Positions 7,871 to 16,384 of a stretch of 64,000 bases of DNA are shown here, one piece after another (positions within the stretch are counted from its first letter, which is position 1; each line of letters opens with the position of its first letter). This stretch comes from Thalassobacillus_A hwangdonensis. GTDB taxonomy: Bacteria; Bacillota; Bacilli; Bacillales; Halobacillaceae. The stretch covers positions 186,001 to 250,000 of the forward strand of contig NZ_JBHTKL010000005.1 in assembly GCF_042675915.1 (NCBI RefSeq). The letters are read 5' to 3'. Position numbers and translations under genes: made by a program. Below the pieces are notes generated by a model. It saw nothing but the letters and a program-made list of their open reading frames with translations. It was not told the DNA's origin and searched no databases.

Positions 7871-7897
7871 CCGTCTCAAATATGGGGCGGTTTTTTT
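7871..7897 (+). terminator. Rho-independent terminator
   Basis: CCGTCTC pairs with GGGGCGG (two G-U pairs) and is followed by seven T. It closes off the accessory array from the oxidase operon. Confidence 0.7.
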
Positions 7898-7917
7898 GTG
7901 GAATTTTAGACACATTC

Positions 7918-7938
7918 TTTGTGATTTGAATCACAAAA
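7918..7938 (+). promoter_or_regulatory. Fnr-type box upstream of ba3 oxidase
   Basis: TTTGTGATTTGAATCACAAAA holds a perfect TGTGA-N6-TCACA palindrome, the Bacillus Fnr/CRP-family site. Its centre (7927.5) is 41.5 bases upstream of the start predicted from the -10 TATGAT at 7957-7962. That is the class II activator position. No -35 element is visible. Confidence 0.7.
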
Positions 7939-7994
7939 ATGCCCCTGTCAAAGGATTATGATGACGGTGAGAACTCAATAAGGGGGAGGATTGC

Positions 7995-8135
7995 ATGAAA
8001 GCAGTGAAAGTAAAAGACTCAACAGAGCGTAGCAATGCATCGAAGGTTGGCACATGGATCTCGGTAGGAGTTGTTGGTCTGGCAATCTTATTGACTTATT
8101 TTCTATTGTTCGGCATCTATATGGATCGAGTATAG
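7995..8135 (+). CDS. Cytochrome ba3 oxidase subunit IIa, 46 aa
   Basis: ATG follows 'aagggggaggattgc'. The protein is a single transmembrane helix (about 20-41) with a charged N-terminal tail and a short 'YMDRV' end. This is the form of subunit IIa of ba3-type oxidases, which replaces a helix missing from the short subunit II. It is the first gene of the operon, 12 bases before subunit II. Confidence 0.75.
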   Translation: MKAVKVKDSTERSNASKVGTWISVGVVGLAILLTYFLLFGIYMDRV

Positions 8136-8147
8136 GGGGGATGGAAC

Positions 8148-8609
8148 ATGCATCTGGATGAAAAAATCTGGCTTACGCTCAGTTTCGGGTTGATTATCGG
8201 TTTTATGCTGATCACTGGTTATCAGGCCTACGCGTTCGGGATGGGGCCGCCAAGTCATAAGGAAACGATCGACCCGCAAAAAGTAGATGAAACGGCACCG
8301 TTCGATAACCCTGGGGTAAGAAAGATTGGTGAAAATGAATATGAAGTCGTCATGACGCTGCAGATCTTCTCCTTTACTCCGGCAGATATTGAAATTCCAG
8401 AAGGGGCGACGGTCCACTTCATTTTGACTTCCAAGGACGTCGTTCACGGCTTCCAAATTGCCGATACCAATGTGAATGCTATGGTCATGCCGGGGCACGT
8501 TCAGAAAATCACGCAGAAGTTCGACAAGCCTGGCAGCTATCTGGTCCTTTGCAATGAATATTGTGGAGCCGGGCACCAGGTAATGAGCACGACGATTACG
8601 GTGAACTAA
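8148..8609 (+). CDS. cbaB: Cytochrome ba3 oxidase subunit II (CuA domain)
   Basis: The 153 aa protein has one N-terminal transmembrane helix and an outward cupredoxin domain. The CuA ligands are visible: 'DVVHGF' and 'CNEYCGAGHQVM' (Cys-x3-Cys-x3-His-x2-Met). It accepts electrons from cytochrome c and passes them to subunit I. The short length with a single helix is typical of B-family oxidases, which pair with subunit IIa. Confidence 0.9.
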   Translation: MHLDEKIWLTLSFGLIIGFMLITGYQAYAFGMGPPSHKETIDPQKVDETAPFDNPGVRKIGENEYEVVMTLQIFSFTPADIEIPEGATVHFILTSKDVVHGFQIADTNVNAMVMPGHVQKITQKFDKPGSYLVLCNEYCGAGHQVMSTTITVN

Positions 8610-8624
8610 AGGAGGGATGGAGAC

Positions 8625-10304
8625 ATGGAAGCATTATCAGTCCGTACGTTTAATGAAAAAGCGAATACCGTTCTCGGCATCAGCCCTGAAGAATCAAGGC
8701 TGACGAAATCATATATATCTGTTGCATTTGTTGCATTACTGCTCGGTGGCGTCTTAGGTCTGCTTCAAGGGTTGAATCGCGCAGGACTCCTGCAGCTCCC
8801 GCCATGGGCGAACTACTATCAGATTTTGACCGCACACGGCATTCTTCTCGTTGTCGTCCTGTCTGCCTTTTTTACAATCGGTTATTTCTACGCCGCTCTG
8901 TCCCATACACTGGGCGGACTTCTTCCAGCTACAAGAAAGATGGCGTGGATCGGCTTTTGGATGAAAATTGTCGGGTTCGTCATCGCTCTTGTCCCGATTC
9001 TCCAGAATAAGGCGTCGGTCATGTATACATTCTATCCGCCGATGGCTGCCTCTCCTTACTTTTATATCGGGTTGGTGTTCATCGTGCTTGGCGTCTGGAT
9101 GGCCGCGTTCGGAGCATTTCACAATGTAGCAAGCTGGCGAAAGGCGAATAAAGGCCAACACCTGCCAATTCTTGCTTTCTTTGCAACTGCGGTGTTCATC
9201 CTGTTGTTCTTCGGAAGCCTGCCAGTCACAATCGAAGTGCTGGTCATCATTCCGTGGGCGTTCGGCTGGGTAGAGACGATCAATGTCATGGTCGCCCGTA
9301 CGTTGTTCTGGGCATTCGGCCACACACTGGTCAACATTTGGTATCTGACCGCCATCTCCGCCTGGTACGTCATCGTTCCGAAAATCATCGGTGGTCGCCG
9401 GTTCAGTGATACATTGACGCGGGTGGTCATCACCGGCCTCGTTGTCATGAATATCACCGGTGGTTTCCATCATCAGATCGTTGACCCAGCAATTTCCGAG
9501 TCCATCAAATTCATGCACGTGTTCATGAGCTTAGCCATCGGGTTTCCTTCCTTAATGACCGCCTACGCTATGTTCCGAGTGTTCGAACGGACCGCAAGAG
9601 AACAGGGTGGCAAAGGCCTTGTAGGCTGGTATAAAAAAATGCCATGGGGTGACGTTCGGTTCCTTGCACCATTTGTCGCGATGGTGGCGTTCATTCCAGG
9701 CGGAGCGGGTGGGATCGTCCAAAGCACGAACCAGTTGGATCAGGTCGTCCATAATACGATGTGGATCGTCGGCCACTTCCACTTGACCTTAGGCACGACC
9801 GCCATCCTTACGTTTTTCGGCATCAGCTATTGGTTGATTCCTTATATCTCTGGTAGAATCCTGACTCCTGCAATAAACAGGATCGGCATCATCCAGACGA
9901 TCCTGTGGGGTGTGGGAATGCTGTTCATGTCAGGAGCCATGCATTATGTCGGCTTGCTCGGCTCTCCAAGAAGGACGTCGTATTCTACCTACGGCGATCA
10001 TGCAACGGCCCTCTCCTGGGATCCGTACTTATTTTTACTGGCGATTGGCGGTACGCTGCTGATGATCGGCGTGATCCTCCAGGTGTATGCGGTGTTCCAT
10101 CTCATGTTCCTTGCACCGAAAGGAAAGACGGAGTTTCCGATTGCAGAGGAGGAAGGGCATGCAACCAAGACCCCTTATTGGACAGAGCGCTGGGGTGTAT
10201 GGATCATTCTCATGCTCGTGCTAGTGTCGATGGCGTATGTATTGCCGGTCGCGGATATGCTCATTGATGCACCTCCAGGCTCGCCACCGATGAAAACATG
10301 GTAG
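8625..10304 (+). CDS. cbaA: Cytochrome ba3 oxidase subunit I
   Basis: The 559 aa protein with about 13 transmembrane helices holds the haem-copper centre that reduces oxygen to water. CuB and haem ligands are seen in 'FGHTLVNIWY', 'FHHQIVDP' and 'GHFHLTLG'. It lacks the usual A-family 'GHPEVYIL' wording, which places it with B-family (ba3, high-affinity) oxidases. Translation probably begins at ATG 8625 behind 'aaggaggg'. Confidence 0.92.
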   Translation: MEALSVRTFNEKANTVLGISPEESRLTKSYISVAFVALLLGGVLGLLQGLNRAGLLQLPPWANYYQILTAHGILLVVVLSAFFTIGYFYAALSHTLGGLLPATRKMAWIGFWMKIVGFVIALVPILQNKASVMYTFYPPMAASPYFYIGLVFIVLGVWMAAFGAFHNVASWRKANKGQHLPILAFFATAVFILLFFGSLPVTIEVLVIIPWAFGWVETINVMVARTLFWAFGHTLVNIWYLTAISAWYVIVPKIIGGRRFSDTLTRVVITGLVVMNITGGFHHQIVDPAISESIKFMHVFMSLAIGFPSLMTAYAMFRVFERTAREQGGKGLVGWYKKMPWGDVRFLAPFVAMVAFIPGGAGGIVQSTNQLDQVVHNTMWIVGHFHLTLGTTAILTFFGISYWLIPYISGRILTPAINRIGIIQTILWGVGMLFMSGAMHYVGLLGSPRRTSYSTYGDHATALSWDPYLFLLAIGGTLLMIGVILQVYAVFHLMFLAPKGKTEFPIAEEEGHATKTPYWTERWGVWIILMLVLVSMAYVLPVADMLIDAPPGSPPMKTW

Positions 10305-10340
10305 ATGTGAAAAAAGGCGCCTCAAAAAGGAAGTGATCCA

Positions 10341-10976
10341 ATGGGGAAACTTCAACCGACCATCCTCGCTTCGATCGTCGTCCTGATCTTCGGCGTGGGG
10401 TTGTTCTATATAGGTACGGACGGGTTTCGGGCATACACGGCAGAAACTGCTAGAGTTCACCGGCTCGTGGATGACCAGCCATCCTTTCCCGATGTGCGAA
10501 TGGAAGACAGCTTCGGCAGGGAGTACGGCATTTCCGAGTTCGACGACAAGTACATTTTCATTACCTTTCTCTATACTGCCTGCATGTCGGTTTGTCCGCA
10601 GCTGGAATACAATATGGCACAGGTTTATGACCAGCTTCCGGAAAAATATGTTGGCGAGGACATCGTGTTTTTGAGTATCAGCTTCGATCCGGATCGCGAC
10701 GATCCCAAGACGCTGAACACCTATAAAGATTACTTCGGCAGCGACGGAGAGACGTGGCGGATGGTGAGGGTTCCGGATGAAGAAGAGTTGTCCCGCCTTC
10801 TCGACACGTTTGGCGTCATCGTCATACCGGATGGCGAGGGAAACTTTGCCCACAATTCAGCATTTTACTTAGTTGATAAAAATGGGCAGCTGACCGATGT
10901 GATGGACTATCAGGAGGTGGATGCGGCTGCTTCCACGTTGAAATCGATTTTGAAAAAAGAGGAGGGAGCGTTATGA
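10341..10976 (+). CDS. SCO1/SenC copper chaperone
   Basis: The 211 aa protein has an N-terminal membrane anchor (about 7-26) and an extracytoplasmic thioredoxin fold. The Cu-binding CMSVCP (CxxxCP) and the later His in 'NFAHNSAFYLVDK' are both present. Sco proteins load or reduce the CuA site of subunit II. The stop overlaps the next gene by four bases (ATGA), indicating coupled translation. Confidence 0.9.
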   Translation: MGKLQPTILASIVVLIFGVGLFYIGTDGFRAYTAETARVHRLVDDQPSFPDVRMEDSFGREYGISEFDDKYIFITFLYTACMSVCPQLEYNMAQVYDQLPEKYVGEDIVFLSISFDPDRDDPKTLNTYKDYFGSDGETWRMVRVPDEEELSRLLDTFGVIVIPDGEGNFAHNSAFYLVDKNGQLTDVMDYQEVDAAASTLKSILKKEEGAL

Positions 10977-11536
10977 AGCAACAGTTCTTCGTAGGGATGA
11001 TGCTGCTTGTAGCTCTGGCACTTCCTCCCGTAGCCCAGTTGATGGAGTCGATCATGTTCATCCATATGCACATGCAGATGCCAATGCTTGTCGTGGCAGG
11101 ATTTCTGATGGGAGGTATCTTTCAAACGAGGTTCCGTACTTTTTTCAATAAATGGAATGAAAATGGCGTTCCCGGCATCCTGCTTTTTACGATCATCATG
11201 GTGTACTGGATGGTTCCGAGGACGATGGACGAAGCGTTGACGCTGATGTCTGTCGAGGCATTCAAATTCATCAGCCTTCCATTTCTCGCAGGAGTACCTT
11301 TAAGGGACAGCTGGAAGAGGCTGAATGCGAGTGGGAAAAATAGCCTCATTATAATTTTCACTGTCCTGTTCGTTGCGTGGGGATGGATGTATATCACGTC
11401 GGAAACCGCCCTGTGCAACAACTATTTAGTCACGGATCAGATCATTCTCGGTTGGGGGTTCCTGGCGACAGCGTTTTGTATGGTGATGTTTCTCGTCTAT
11501 TCCTTTTTCATTGATCCTTCGCAATATGAAGGCTGA
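10973..11536 (+). CDS. His/Met-rich membrane protein of the ba3 operon, 187 aa
   Basis: It overlaps the sco stop by four bases and ends just before the operon terminator. About five transmembrane helices are seen. A His/Met cluster 'FIHMHMQMPML' lies in the second hydrophobic stretch (about residues 26-36) and could bind copper. A role in copper delivery or oxidase assembly, like CtaG-type membrane factors, is inferred from position and motif only. Confidence 0.7.
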   Translation: MKQQFFVGMMLLVALALPPVAQLMESIMFIHMHMQMPMLVVAGFLMGGIFQTRFRTFFNKWNENGVPGILLFTIIMVYWMVPRTMDEALTLMSVEAFKFISLPFLAGVPLRDSWKRLNASGKNSLIIIFTVLFVAWGWMYITSETALCNNYLVTDQIILGWGFLATAFCMVMFLVYSFFIDPSQYEG

Positions 11537-11541
11537 CATAG

Positions 11542-11577
11542 AAATGGAGTGCCTGTCCGCAGGCACTCCATTTGTTT
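11542..11577. terminator. Bidirectional terminator
   Basis: A perfect 14-bp stem (AAATGGAGTGCCTG / CAGGCACTCCATTT, loop TCCG) lies between the convergent ba3 operon and lipoprotein gene. It has A/T runs on both sides. Confidence 0.9.
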
Positions 11578-12634
11578 ATTGATAATTGATGATCGCTGGA
11601 CTCGGATCCATCTTCAACACTTCTTCCGGACTCATGACCGGTTCGTCTTTGTCGTAAAAAATCTTGAATGCACCGTACTGGTTCGGCTCATCGCGGATGA
11701 ACTTGCGGTACAGCGTCTTCTTATCAGAAGCTGCGCCCCAGCCATCGAAATTGATCGCGACCTGGACGTTGTCCTTCGGCTGGATCGCGTCTTTATTCGT
11801 CAACACATGACTGGTGAACTGGTGGACGAGCACGAACTTATCCGGCAGGTTGTGCTTCTCCGTCAGTTTGGATACATGGTTGACGGCCTTCTGAATTTCC
11901 TTGCCATCGACCTGACCGAGATCCTCTCCAGGCTTCTCGCCTTCACCGACGTGGAACTCTGTATCAATTGCCAGGTGCACGTGCGGGTGCTTCAACCATT
12001 TTTCAACCAGCTTCACCTGCTCCATGACCGATTCCTTGCCGAGCTGGATATCAAGCAGCACAAGCGCATCATGTTTCTCAGCAAGCTCTACATATTCCTT
12101 GATGTTCTCTTCGGAGTTCATACGGATATAATTCCCATCCGGCCCTGGTGCACTTTGAGCCATCGTCGTGATCAGCTCGATCGTAGGTACCGCCGGACGT
12201 TCAGGGTCCGCATCGGAATAGGCCTGCGCCTGTTCCTTCAACTGCTTCATGTATTCCTCGGGCTCCAGCTGGCCGAGAATCCCCATGTTCTCAGATTCCG
12301 GAGTTCCGTAGTAGGCAACAAGGCGATGGTTTTTCAGCGGACCGTCGGAAGGGTCCTTTTTCCCTTTTGCGAGTGTTTCCCCTATAGGAACCGTACGTTT
12401 CTGACCCTTCTCTGATAGTTTTTCTTTTATGGAAACAGCGTCTTCAGACGGTTCCACCGGTTTGAATGGCTGTTCCGGCTCCTCGTTTTTCTGTTCTTTC
12501 TCGGTCTTTCCTTTATCCGGGTTGGAAGCTTCCTGTTCAGAAGGAGCAGTTTCCTTCTCGCTCTCCTCCGAGGAGTCGGAGCATGCCCCTAGTATAAGTA
12601 TGCTTGCTGCAAGCAGCAGGAATAGTTGTTTCAT
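11576..12634 (-). CDS. Large lipoprotein, 352 aa
   Basis: ATG 12634 follows 'ggaag'. The signal peptide ends in the lipobox LILGAC. A Glu/Lys-rich linker (about residues 20-75) leads to a globular domain. Alternating strands and helices (HRLVAYYGTPES, VPTIELITTMAQ, ALVLLDIQLGKES, VHLAIDTEFHVG) suggest a TIM-barrel or glycoside-hydrolase-like fold. No family name comes to mind. It would be anchored outside the cell. Confidence 0.75.
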   Translation of the reverse strand: MKQLFLLLAASILILGACSDSSEESEKETAPSEQEASNPDKGKTEKEQKNEEPEQPFKPVEPSEDAVSIKEKLSEKGQKRTVPIGETLAKGKKDPSDGPLKNHRLVAYYGTPESENMGILGQLEPEEYMKQLKEQAQAYSDADPERPAVPTIELITTMAQSAPGPDGNYIRMNSEENIKEYVELAEKHDALVLLDIQLGKESVMEQVKLVEKWLKHPHVHLAIDTEFHVGEGEKPGEDLGQVDGKEIQKAVNHVSKLTEKHNLPDKFVLVHQFTSHVLTNKDAIQPKDNVQVAINFDGWGAASDKKTLYRKFIRDEPNQYGAFKIFYDKDEPVMSPEEVLKMDPSPAIINYQ

Positions 12635-12802
12635 AGACTCGCACTTCCTTTTCTCTATGATGTCATACGTGTAGATTATGGGAGAGTTTATCACATTTGC
12701 CTGTCCTTCAAACCTATGTAAACGAATTGATAGAAAATCTTTATCTGGTGAAATGCTTATTTGAAGATTCTATCTATTGTAAAATGAAGGTATGAAGGGC
12801 TG

Positions 12803-13066
12803 GTGTATGGTATGGACTCGATCCACCGAAGAGATTGGCGAATAATTGGACTTCTAATACTTGCAGCTTTTTTAGCTACATACAACACACCAAAGCCTGT
12901 TATGACTATTCTGGTGCCTTGCCTTATCTTTATAAAATTAATTGTTGATGTAGTTGTAGAAAAAAGAAGAAAGCTAGGAATGTACAAGGATACATTTAAA
13001 GTCTTTCTATATTTTACAGTCTTATCAGTACTGGTTATTTTGTTCAGATTATATATAGGAATATAA
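12803..13066 (+). CDS. Small membrane protein, 87 aa
   Basis: Three hydrophobic segments (about 14-27, 33-52 and 68-86) separated by a basic loop (VEKRRKLGMYKD). GTG 12803 or ATG 12812 could be the start; the ribosome site 'gaaggg' suits neither perfectly. It lies just before the Nudix gene and may share its transcript. Function unknown. Confidence 0.6.
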   Translation: MYGMDSIHRRDWRIIGLLILAAFLATYNTPKPVMTILVPCLIFIKLIVDVVVEKRRKLGMYKDTFKVFLYFTVLSVLVILFRLYIGI

Positions 13067-13089
13067 ATTTTTTGAAAGGAAGTGAGAGA

Positions 13090-13518
13090 TTGCAAGGCTA
13101 TAATGTACTGATGATTTACAATCAAACGATGGACAAGCTGTTGATGTGCAAGAGGTTGAAGAACCCTTATAAGGGATTGAGCAATTTGGTAGGTGGAAAG
13201 ATTGAGGACGGGGAGGCAGGGCTCGACGCTGCTTATCGGGAACTTAAGGAAGAGACCAACATATCGAAAGAAGATCTCACTTTGCATCATCTGATGGATT
13301 TTACCTATTATCTTCAGGATTGCTATGTCGAAGTGTATGTTGGGAGACTAGAGCGTGATGTTCCCGTCTCTGGTGACGAGAATATCCTTTACTTGTCCGA
13401 TTTGAATCATGATTTCTTTGATATGTCCTTTTATGCCGGTGAAGGGAATATCGGGCATATGATTGAACAGGTGAACTTGGCTAAAGGTAAATTATTTCCT
13501 GAAGCGAAAGTAAATTGA
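13090..13518 (+). CDS. Nudix hydrolase, 8-oxo-dGTPase-like
   Basis: I choose TTG 13090 after 'aaaggaagtgaga'. The Nudix box is complete except that the usual Gly before the last position is Asn: G-KIEDG-E-AGLDAAY-RELKEETNI (about residues 37-59). This type removes oxidised or toxic nucleoside triphosphates, though the substrate is not proven. It is followed after 15 bases by an alpha/beta hydrolase gene. Confidence 0.85.
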   Translation: MQGYNVLMIYNQTMDKLLMCKRLKNPYKGLSNLVGGKIEDGEAGLDAAYRELKEETNISKEDLTLHHLMDFTYYLQDCYVEVYVGRLERDVPVSGDENILYLSDLNHDFFDMSFYAGEGNIGHMIEQVNLAKGKLFPEAKVN

Positions 13519-13533
13519 GAGGAAGCTGAATAG

Positions 13534-14352
13534 ATGGCGTATTGCAAAGTGAAACAGGCAGAAATCTATTATGAAGATATAGGAGAAGGGAAGCCGATCG
13601 TCATGATACATGGCTTTTCTCCCGATCACCGCTTGATGAAGGGGTGTATGGAACCGATCTTCACGGAAAGAGATGGTTGGCGACGGATTTATATCGACCT
13701 GCCGGGAATGGGTAGGACGAAAAACTATCAGGACATCAACAGTTCCGATGACATGTTGAAAGCTGTGTGCGAATTCATTCAATCGGTTATTCCTGATGAG
13801 GATTACATAATTGTGGGTGAGTCCTATGGTGGCTACATCACCCGTGGGATTATAAAGAAGGATGCGGAGCGGGTGCAAGGTGCTGCCTTCATCTGTCCAG
13901 TCATTCTGCCGAACCCGGAGGACCGCACAGTAGGAGCACATCACATACTTAAAAAGGATGAAGCCTTCCTTAGCAAATTATCTAATGAAGAAGCAGAGGA
14001 TTTTTCCAATCACCAGGTCGTGCTTGATGAGTACAATTGGTCACGGTATAAGGATGAAGTATTGAGCGGCTGCATGGTAGTGGATGAGAAGGTGCTGCTC
14101 AAGGTTAAGGAGCGCTATGCATTTTCTTTTGACGTTGATCAGGAGGATTTCCTGAAACCGAGTCTTTTCCTAATGGGAAGGCAGGATTCCATCGTGGGAT
14201 ATAAAGATGCACTTGATGTGATGGAGAAATATCCAAGAGGGACATTTGCGACATTGGATGTTGCTGGACATAACCTGCAGATTGAACAGTCGGATCTCTT
14301 CAGTCATCTTGTTCATGAGTGGTTGGATCGAGTGGAAGGTGAAAAAAATTAA
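13534..14352 (+). CDS. Alpha/beta hydrolase
   Basis: The 272 aa protein has the catalytic triad of the fold: nucleophile in GESYGG (about residue 98), Asp in 'GRQDSIVG' and His in 'VAGHNLQIEQ'. The oxyanion-hole 'HGFSPDHR' is near residue 26. The substrate is unknown. Close spacing with the Nudix gene before and the AraC-type regulator after suggests one transcript. Confidence 0.88.
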   Translation: MAYCKVKQAEIYYEDIGEGKPIVMIHGFSPDHRLMKGCMEPIFTERDGWRRIYIDLPGMGRTKNYQDINSSDDMLKAVCEFIQSVIPDEDYIIVGESYGGYITRGIIKKDAERVQGAAFICPVILPNPEDRTVGAHHILKKDEAFLSKLSNEEAEDFSNHQVVLDEYNWSRYKDEVLSGCMVVDEKVLLKVKERYAFSFDVDQEDFLKPSLFLMGRQDSIVGYKDALDVMEKYPRGTFATLDVAGHNLQIEQSDLFSHLVHEWLDRVEGEKN

Positions 14353-14372
14353 TCGAGAAATTGGTGGAAGAT

Positions 14373-15170
14373 ATGAGATTTGAAATGAGAAAACCGATGA
14401 AGCTGCTTCGCCCTTGGATTGAATGTTATTGGAATGTAGAGCTGACAACGGGGACAAAAGTTAAGAAGGAAACCATCCTGCCCAATGGAAAAATTGAAAT
14501 GATTTTCGCTCTACAAGGCGATTATCACGTGATGAATCGATCAACGAAGCCGATGCATCAGGCGTGGCTGTCCGGCATCCATCATAGCCCGCTTGAAATT
14601 CAATATAGCGGAAGTTCGAATCTGGTGGGTATTCGTTTCTATCCACATGGGCTGTTTCCGTTTCTGAACATTCCGATCCATGAAACGGTGAATCAAGTGG
14701 AGCATCTCCAATCGTTCTGGGGACAGCTTCAGGGGGAAGTCTATGAGGCTCTGTGTACATTAGAGGGTTCGGCGAGTATGTACACAGTACTGAACCAGCT
14801 TCTTATGAAGAAAATTACCGAACAGAAAACAACCCAGCATCAAGCTGTCAGTCACCTGGTCGCGCAAATCAAAGCGAACCCCAATCAATCTATCGCTGAA
14901 TTAGCAATGCGGACGGGATTTACTCAGCGGCATTTGAATCGCGTCTTTAAGGACCAAACGGGGATTAACCCGAAATTGTTCGGGCGGATTACCCGCTTTG
15001 AACAAGCCTTTTCGCTTCTGCATGCGAAGTCTGAAGAGGATGTCTCAACGATCGTTTCTGAACTGGGGTATTATGACCAGTCTCATTTCAACCGAGAGTT
15101 TAAGCGATTCTCTGGAATGACACCATTCGAGTACCGAAAGCGCGCCATCGAATCGAATAACTTCCTGTAA
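14373..15170 (+). CDS. AraC-family transcriptional regulator
   Basis: ATG 14373 follows 'ggtggaagat'. The N-terminal half ('LRPWIECYW...ILPNGKIEMIFAL', 'GIRFYPHGLFPFL') is the DUF6597-like sensor seen in many AraC proteins. The C-terminal half (about 170-260) holds two helix-turn-helix motifs: 'IAELAMRTGFTQRHLNRVFKDQTG' and 'DVSTIVSELGYYDQSHFNREFKRFSGMTPFEYR'. Targets may be the neighbouring genes. Confidence 0.88.
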   Translation: MRFEMRKPMKLLRPWIECYWNVELTTGTKVKKETILPNGKIEMIFALQGDYHVMNRSTKPMHQAWLSGIHHSPLEIQYSGSSNLVGIRFYPHGLFPFLNIPIHETVNQVEHLQSFWGQLQGEVYEALCTLEGSASMYTVLNQLLMKKITEQKTTQHQAVSHLVAQIKANPNQSIAELAMRTGFTQRHLNRVFKDQTGINPKLFGRITRFEQAFSLLHAKSEEDVSTIVSELGYYDQSHFNREFKRFSGMTPFEYRKRAIESNNFL

Positions 15171-15243
15171 TCCCTCATGTCCATTTTTTACAATACAGGG
15201 GGATGGACCTTACCTATAATAATGATAAACAGAAGGGAGGTAC

Positions 15244-15663
15244 ATGGATATGGATATTGGACAAGCGATGGAATCGATCAATTACTTTGCAGTTCTTACA
15301 GCGGCATTATCCGCATTTATTATCGGTGGTCTATGGTATTCGGTATTATTCGCAAAACCTTGGATGAAAGAAAACGGTTTGAGTGAAGAAGACTTAAGAA
15401 ACGGGAAGCTCGGCATCATATTCGGCGGATCGTTTTTGTTTTCATTAATTATTGCTTTTGTGCTGGTCATGTTCCTGGGACCGGAGAGGAATGCAGTGAT
15501 CGGTGCAAGTGCAGGGTTGATGGCGGGACTCTTTTGGGTGGCGGCTTCATTCGGGATTACATATTTGTTCGAGCGGAAGTCCTTGCGGTTGTTCCTGATC
15601 AACGCAGGCTATCATGTAGTGACCTACACCGTAATGGGCCTTATTCTAGGTGCATGGAAATAA
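15244..15663 (+). CDS. DUF1761 membrane protein
   Basis: ATG 15244 and ATG 15250 both lie behind 'gggagg'; the second has the better spacing. The roughly 138 aa protein has four transmembrane helices with the DUF1761 pattern: an N-terminal 'GGLWYSVLFAKPWMKE' loop and a C-terminal 'YHVVTYTVMGLILGAW'. Function unknown. A plausible -10 (TATAAT, 15215-15220) lies upstream. Confidence 0.8.
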   Translation: MDMDIGQAMESINYFAVLTAALSAFIIGGLWYSVLFAKPWMKENGLSEEDLRNGKLGIIFGGSFLFSLIIAFVLVMFLGPERNAVIGASAGLMAGLFWVAASFGITYLFERKSLRLFLINAGYHVVTYTVMGLILGAWK

Positions 15664-15685
15664 TTCATGGGAAGGGTGTACGCAG

Positions 15686-16102
15686 ATGAAATCAACTAAA
15701 TCTGTCGTTGAAAAACTGAATTTCAAAAAGTATCCGGCGCGATTGATCTTGAATCAGCCGGAGGATAGCAAGGACTTTGACGAGATTGAATATGATACTT
15801 CCATAGCGCAGGACAAGTACGACCTGATCTTCATCTATATCAAAACGATGGATGAGTTCTTCAGCCATCTGCATGAAATCATCGACCGACAATTGGTGAA
15901 GGATCAAGGGTATGTGTACTTTGCCTATCCGAAGAAAGGCAATTCTAAATACGAGCACCACATCGAACGTGACGACATTTATACGGACAAGCACTACGAC
16001 CAGGATGGCTATTTCCCTAACAGTAAGCTACGGTTCTCACGTGTCATCAGTTTGGATGATGTCTATACAGTGGTTGGAATGAAATGGGGACAAAGGAAGT
16101 AA
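15686..16102 (+). CDS. DUF3052-like protein, 138 aa
   Basis: ATG 15686 follows 'gaagggtg'. The soluble protein (NFKKYPARLILNQPED, YDLIFIYIKTMDEFFSHL, GYVYFAYPKKGN) resembles DUF3052-type proteins of bacilli. No catalytic motif is evident. It is followed by an overlapping small membrane ORF. Confidence 0.7.
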   Translation: MKSTKSVVEKLNFKKYPARLILNQPEDSKDFDEIEYDTSIAQDKYDLIFIYIKTMDEFFSHLHEIIDRQLVKDQGYVYFAYPKKGNSKYEHHIERDDIYTDKHYDQDGYFPNSKLRFSRVISLDDVYTVVGMKWGQRK

Positions 16103-16263
16103 GTATAGAATCTCCATTTTTAGTAGCGGCAGGATTGTTTCTGCAAATGCAACGTACTTACGACATTGTGATGATCATCATCTTCCTAGGGATCATTTTC
16201 ACCATTATCGCTACAATCAGCATCGGAAAGTATTATGCGACTTACACAAAATCTAAAGAATAA
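16084..16263 (+). CDS. Small membrane ORF, 59 aa
   Basis: The frame overlaps the end of the previous gene by 19 bases and ends one base before a strong terminator. It has one long hydrophobic segment (about 28-47, IVMIIIFLGIIFTIIATISI) and a basic tail. No convincing ribosome site precedes ATG 16084; an internal start (ATG 16147) is possible. Confidence 0.45.
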   Translation: MGTKEVSIESPFLVAAGLFLQMQRTYDIVMIIIFLGIIFTIIATISIGKYYATYTKSKE

Positions 16264-16302
16264 GAAAAGGAGAAGTGACTTTATCACCTCTCCTTTTCTT
16301 TT
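16262..16302 (+). terminator. Rho-independent terminator
   Basis: AAGAAAAGGAGA pairs with TCTCCTTTTCTT, with an inner GTGA/TCAC, followed by T-rich sequence. Confidence 0.8.
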
Positions 16303-16384
16303 CACCTTATCACGGTCTTCATATAATGATCGTCCGTATTTTTAGCGGGGACCCTGCCTCTTATAAAGGGGTGGTCTATTCTAT

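Noticed and set aside
8103..9782. Long open frames opposite and inside the ba3 oxidase genes
   Set aside because: They overlap strongly supported oxidase subunits, lack ribosome sites and have composition typical of shadows of GC-rich coding sequence.
11549..12415. Open frame of 288 codons on the plus strand at 11549
   Set aside because: It is the reverse of the lipoprotein gene 11576-12634, which has a lipobox and a ribosome site; the plus-strand frame has neither.
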